NCBI RefSeq assembly: GCF_014205335.1
Contig: NZ_JACHNH010000001.1
Location: 7,620,501-7,684,500, forward strand
Source: Amorphoplanes digitatis
Lineage (GTDB): Bacteria; Actinomycetota; Actinomycetes; Mycobacteriales; Micromonosporaceae
Reading direction: 5' to 3'
DNA length: 64,000 nt
Shown here: positions 61,094 to 64,000 of the stretch, one piece after another
How positions within the stretch are numbered: position 1 is the stretch's first letter
Layout: the number at the start of each line of letters is the position of its first letter
Position numbers and translations under genes: made by a program
Notes under the pieces: model-generated
The model's database searches: none
What the model was told of the DNA's origin: nothing
Seen by the model: the letters and a program-made list of their open reading frames with translations, nothing else

Positions 61094-61126
61094 GCCCGGG
61101 CCCGCCCCGCCAGGCTGGGCCCGGGC
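61094..61126. other. GC-rich inverted repeat between clpS and the LuxR-type gene
   Basis: GCCCGGGCCC (61094-61103) and GGGCCCGGGC (61117-61126) flank a 13-base loop in the 281-base gap 60990-61270. It follows no 3' end, so it is not an obvious terminator. The rest of the gap becomes AT-richer toward 61270 and ends in a -10-like TATGCT (61259-61264). Confidence 0.3.
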
Positions 61127-61270
61127 AGTCACGCCGGCACCGCCGAACCGTATGGGACCGCCGAATGCCCAGACAGATGTCTGAATACTCACCGTTTCGA
61201 CCTCGGATACTCATTTTCGAACGTAGTACGAGCGTGACCTGAAGATGACGGATCTCGATATGCTGGCTCG

Positions 61271-63862
61271 GTGGAGCACTGGGAATTCGTCGGTCGCGCC
61301 GACGAGTTGGCCCGTCTCACGAGCGCCGTGACGATCGATTCGGACCGCGGTCTGATCCTCAGTGGGGCCGCCGGCATCGGCAAGAGCCGCCTGCTACAGC
61401 AGGCGGTCTCAATGCTGCCCGCCGAGCAATATTCGGTGCACCGCGCCTCGGCCAACATCGCCAGTTCCGGCCTACCTTTCGGCGGCCTCGCCCAGATCCT
61501 GCCGCCCGACGTGCCCGCCGGGCTCTCCTCGGCCGGGATGCTGCGCTGGGCGGTCGACGGCCTGCACGCCGCGGCGGGCGACCGGCCGATCGTGCTGGCG
61601 ATCGACGACGCGCACCTGCTCGACCCGCCCTCCGCCGCGCTCACCCACCTGCTGGTCCGGGAGGGCGCCACGCTGCTGGGCGCGCTGCGGATCGCCGAGC
61701 CGGTGCCGACGCCGATCAGCGCACTGTGGACCGAGGGCCTGCTGAGCCACGCCGAGCTGGCGCCGCTCACCGACGAGGAGTCGCGGGAACTGCTCATCGC
61801 GCTGGTCGGCGGGCCCGTCGAGGGCGGCTCGGCGCAGCGGCTCGCCCGCCTGGGCGGCGGCAACCCCCTGCTGCTGCGCGAGCTGGTGCTGGCGGCGGTC
61901 GGCGGCGGCGAGCTGATCCGGACGTACGGGTTCTGGCGCTGGACCGGCCGCCTGACGCTGGCACCGAGCCTCGCCGACCTGGTCGACGCCCGGCTCGGCG
62001 GGCTGACGGCCGGCGTCCGCGACGTGCTCGAGCTGGTCTCGTTCGGCGAGCCGCTGGGGCTGGCGCTGCTGCTGCGCGGTGCGGAGCCCCGGGACGTGGA
62101 GGCCGCCGAGGAACGCGGCCTGATCCGGGTGGTCGCCGAGGAGCGCCGCCGCGACGTCCGGCTCGCGCACCCGCTCTACGGCGAGGTGGTCCGCCGCCGC
62201 TGCCCGGTGACCCGGTCCCGGCGGCTGCTGGCCGGCCTCGCCGACCTGGTCGAGGGCACCGGCGCCCGGCGCCGCGACGACCTGCTGCGGGTCGCCGTCT
62301 GGCGGCTCGACTCCGGCACGGCGCAGGACGCCACGCTGCTGCTCGACGCGGCCCGGCAGGCGTTCGACCGCTTCGACATCGGCCTGGCGCTGCGCCTGGC
62401 CGAGGCGGCGTACGACGCCGGCGGGGGTTTCCCAGCCGCCGAGCTGCTCGCCGCCGTGCTGCTCTTCGCCGACCAGCCGGAGGAGGCCCTCACCGTCCTG
62501 GACGGCACCCCGGACGACAACGCCCGCGCGCTCACCTCCCGCGCCGCGGTCGAGTTCCTCGGGCTCGGCCGGACCGACGCCGTCGACACGCTCGCCGGGG
62601 CCAAACCGGACGAGCCGGCCGAGGCCGCCCGGGTGCGCGCGCTCGAGGCGTTCCTCCGGCTCCAGCTCGACGAGCTCGCGGCGGCCCGCGCCCTGGCCCG
62701 CGGCGTGCTCGACGAGCCCGCGGCCGGCACCGCGACCAGGGCGCTCGCCCGGTGCGTGCTGGCGTTCCTCGCGGCGGCCGGCGGCGACCCCGGCGGCAGC
62801 GCCGAGCTGATCGCCGCGGTCGTGGCGGACACGGCGGCCTGGCGGCGCGAGACCCCCGCGGTGCAGTACGCGCTCCAGATGGCCGAGGGCACCATGGTGA
62901 GCGTGTCGATGGACCTGACGGCCATCGACCGGATCCTGGCGGCCGAGTTCGCCCGCCTCGCACAGGCCGGCGGCTTCGGGTTCGGCTCCGGCTGGGTGTC
63001 GCTGCTCCAGGCCCGGGCCGCGCTGCTGCGCGGGCGGACCGACGAGGCGCTGTGGGCCACCGAGCAGGCCTGCGCGGCGCTCGCCCCGGCCCGGGTCTAC
63101 GACGGCGGCGCACACTTCGCCCGCGCCAACGTGGCGGCGCTGCTCGGACAGGTCACGCTGGCCGTCGACGCGCTGGCCGTCGCGGAGTCGGCCGCCGGCG
63201 GCGCCGTCGGGCTCTTCTACCCGTGGTGGGAGCAGGCCCGCGCGTGGACGCTGGCGTGCCGGGGCGAGCTCGCCCCGGCCGTACAGGTGCTGCGCGGCTC
63301 CGCGGCCCGGGCGCGGGCCGACGGCTTCCACGGCCACGAGCTGCTCGCCCTCTACGACCTGGTCCGGCTCGGGCGCCCGGACCTGGCCGCGGACCGGATG
63401 GCCGCCCTGGGCGGGACCGTCGGCGGGGCCGCCGCGCCGCTGCTGATCAGACACGCCCGGGCCTGCGCGGACGAGGCACCCGAGGACCTGTTCGCGGTCG
63501 CCCGGGAGTTCGCCGTGCTCGGCTACCAGCTCTTCGCTGCGGAGGCCGCGGCCGGCGCCGTCCGGATCTTCCGCCAGGCCCGGGACCCGCGGGCGCTGGC
63601 CGCGAGCACGCTGATGGCGGACGTCCTCGGCCGCTGCGGCACCATGCGCACGCCCGCGCTGCTGGCGATCCAGCCCGCGCTGACCGTCCGCGAACGCCAG
63701 GTGGCCGAGCTGGCCGCCGAGGGGGTGCGGAGCCGGGAGATCGCCGACCGGCTCTACCTGTCGCCACGCACGGTGGAGAACCACCTCCAGCGGGTCTACA
63801 CGAAGCTGGGTGTGAACGGGCGAGTGGAGCTGGCTCCCGCGCTGCGCCTCTTCCCGCAATGA
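61271..63862 (+). CDS. Large LuxR-family AAA regulator (LAL type)
   Basis: An 863-residue regulator. The N-terminal ATPase domain has FVGRADEL, Walker A GAAGIGKS (32-39) and Walker [12 protein letters not shown]. The middle 500 residues are helical repeats. The C-terminal LuxR HTH is [20 protein letters not shown] plus [23 protein letters not shown] regulators integrate ATP and a ligand to activate metabolite or sugar genes; no target cluster is adjacent here. The GTG lies six bases after TATGCT, a leaderless layout. Confidence 0.92.
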   Translation: MEHWEFVGRADELARLTSAVTIDSDRGLILSGAAGIGKSRLLQQAVSMLPAEQYSVHRASANIASSGLPFGGLAQILPPDVPAGLSSAGMLRWAVDGLHAAAGDRPIVLAIDDAHLLDPPSAALTHLLVREGATLLGALRIAEPVPTPISALWTEGLLSHAELAPLTDEESRELLIALVGGPVEGGSAQRLARLGGGNPLLLRELVLAAVGGGELIRTYGFWRWTGRLTLAPSLADLVDARLGGLTAGVRDVLELVSFGEPLGLALLLRGAEPRDVEAAEERGLIRVVAEERRRDVRLAHPLYGEVVRRRCPVTRSRRLLAGLADLVEGTGARRRDDLLRVAVWRLDSGTAQDATLLLDAARQAFDRFDIGLALRLAEAAYDAGGGFPAAELLAAVLLFADQPEEALTVLDGTPDDNARALTSRAAVEFLGLGRTDAVDTLAGAKPDEPAEAARVRALEAFLRLQLDELAAARALARGVLDEPAAGTATRALARCVLAFLAAAGGDPGGSAELIAAVVADTAAWRRETPAVQYALQMAEGTMVSVSMDLTAIDRILAAEFARLAQAGGFGFGSGWVSLLQARAALLRGRTDEALWATEQACAALAPARVYDGGAHFARANVAALLGQVTLAVDALAVAESAAGGAVGLFYPWWEQARAWTLACRGELAPAVQVLRGSAARARADGFHGHELLALYDLVRLGRPDLAADRMAALGGTVGGAAAPLLIRHARACADEAPEDLFAVAREFAVLGYQLFAAEAAAGAVRIFRQARDPRALAASTLMADVLGRCGTMRTPALLAIQPALTVRERQVAELAAEGVRSREIADRLYLSPRTVENHLQRVYTKLGVNGRVELAPALRLFPQ

Positions 63863-63916
63863 GCAATGGGGGCACGCGGGCGGACCGGGCGCGGCGGGCA
63901 CGCCTAAGGTGAGCCG

Positions 63917-64000
63917 GTGACACCATTCGCGCCCGCGCTGCTGACCGACCAGTACGAGCTGACCATGGTCGGCGCCGCCCTCAAGGACGGCACGGCCAAC
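63917..64000 (+). CDS. pncB: Nicotinate phosphoribosyltransferase, N-terminal fragment
   Basis: The last 84 bases read VTPFAPALLTDQYELTMVGA then ALKDGTAN, with no stop before the window ends. LLTDQYELTM is the signature N terminus of nicotinate phosphoribosyltransferase, which feeds nicotinate into NAD synthesis. The GTG lies six bases after TAAGGT (63905-63910), a leaderless layout. Confidence 0.88.
   Translation, partial: MTPFAPALLTDQYELTMVGAALKDGTAN

Overview
The window is high-GC actinobacterial chromosome. The gene content points to a filamentous, probably motile member of the Micromonosporaceae (Actinoplanes-like). The signs are CebR-type control of a CBM2-bearing glycosidase, a bacterial expansin, Mec/CysO/CysM cysteine synthesis, a clpS-DUF2017 pair next to pncB, a chemotaxis receptor, and an actinobacterial hut operon that uses HutF. 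The genus is inferred from gene content and recalled synteny; no search was run. Many genes have a TANNNT hexamer six to eight bases before the start codon, which suggests widespread leaderless transcription.

Layout. 0-2.3 kb: a cut-off gene, an SGNH hydrolase broken by an in-frame TGA, a secreted CAP protein with a hairpin over its ribosome binding site, and a small lipoprotein. 2.3-11.2 kb: a defence-flavoured stretch with McrBC (modification-dependent restriction) and a 1069-residue NACHT NTPase, separated by a divergent LacI/PhyH-type dioxygenase pair. 11.2-15.6 kb: an unusual IMPase-like protein, Nudix, acetylxylan esterase, and a CebR-box-controlled glycosidase with FnIII and CBM2. 15.8-22.8 kb: one operon for polyamine uptake and oxidation (aldehyde dehydrogenase, PotA, PotD, PotB, PotC, FAD amine oxidoreductase). 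22.9-23.8 kb: an MHYT-domain membrane sensor.

23.8-27.6 kb is the most remarkable part. A complete IS481-family element (1130 bp, 6-bp target duplication GCTAGG, frameshifted transposase) sits exactly at the stop codon of an NB-ARC/TPR (NLR-type) receptor. Immediately upstream in the same operon is a 121-residue protein. The NLR carries near its N terminus, and the small protein at its C terminus, the same RHIM-like motif (GVQ.GD.N.Q.N.F). This is the architecture described for bacterial amyloid-signalling NLR/effector pairs, so it probably forms a two-component cell-death or immunity switch.

27.7-42.5 kb: tRNA-His and orn, a very large low-complexity membrane protein, CopCD, an ECF sigma factor, a MauE/DsbA-like/peroxiredoxin redox cluster, a chemotaxis receptor, tRNA-Leu, GNAT, and an expansin. 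42.5-51.1 kb: a MOSC protein and a complete histidine-utilisation operon (RpiR regulator, hutU, an AllC-like M20 hydrolase, hutF, a 26-residue coupled small ORF, hutI, hutH). 51.2-64 kb: a multidomain glycosyltransferase, rdgB-rph, a GT4 glycosyltransferase, an MBL hydrolase, a small membrane protein, cysM-cysO-(27-residue small ORF)-mec, an aldo/keto reductase, DUF2017-clpS, a LuxR-type AAA regulator, and the start of pncB.
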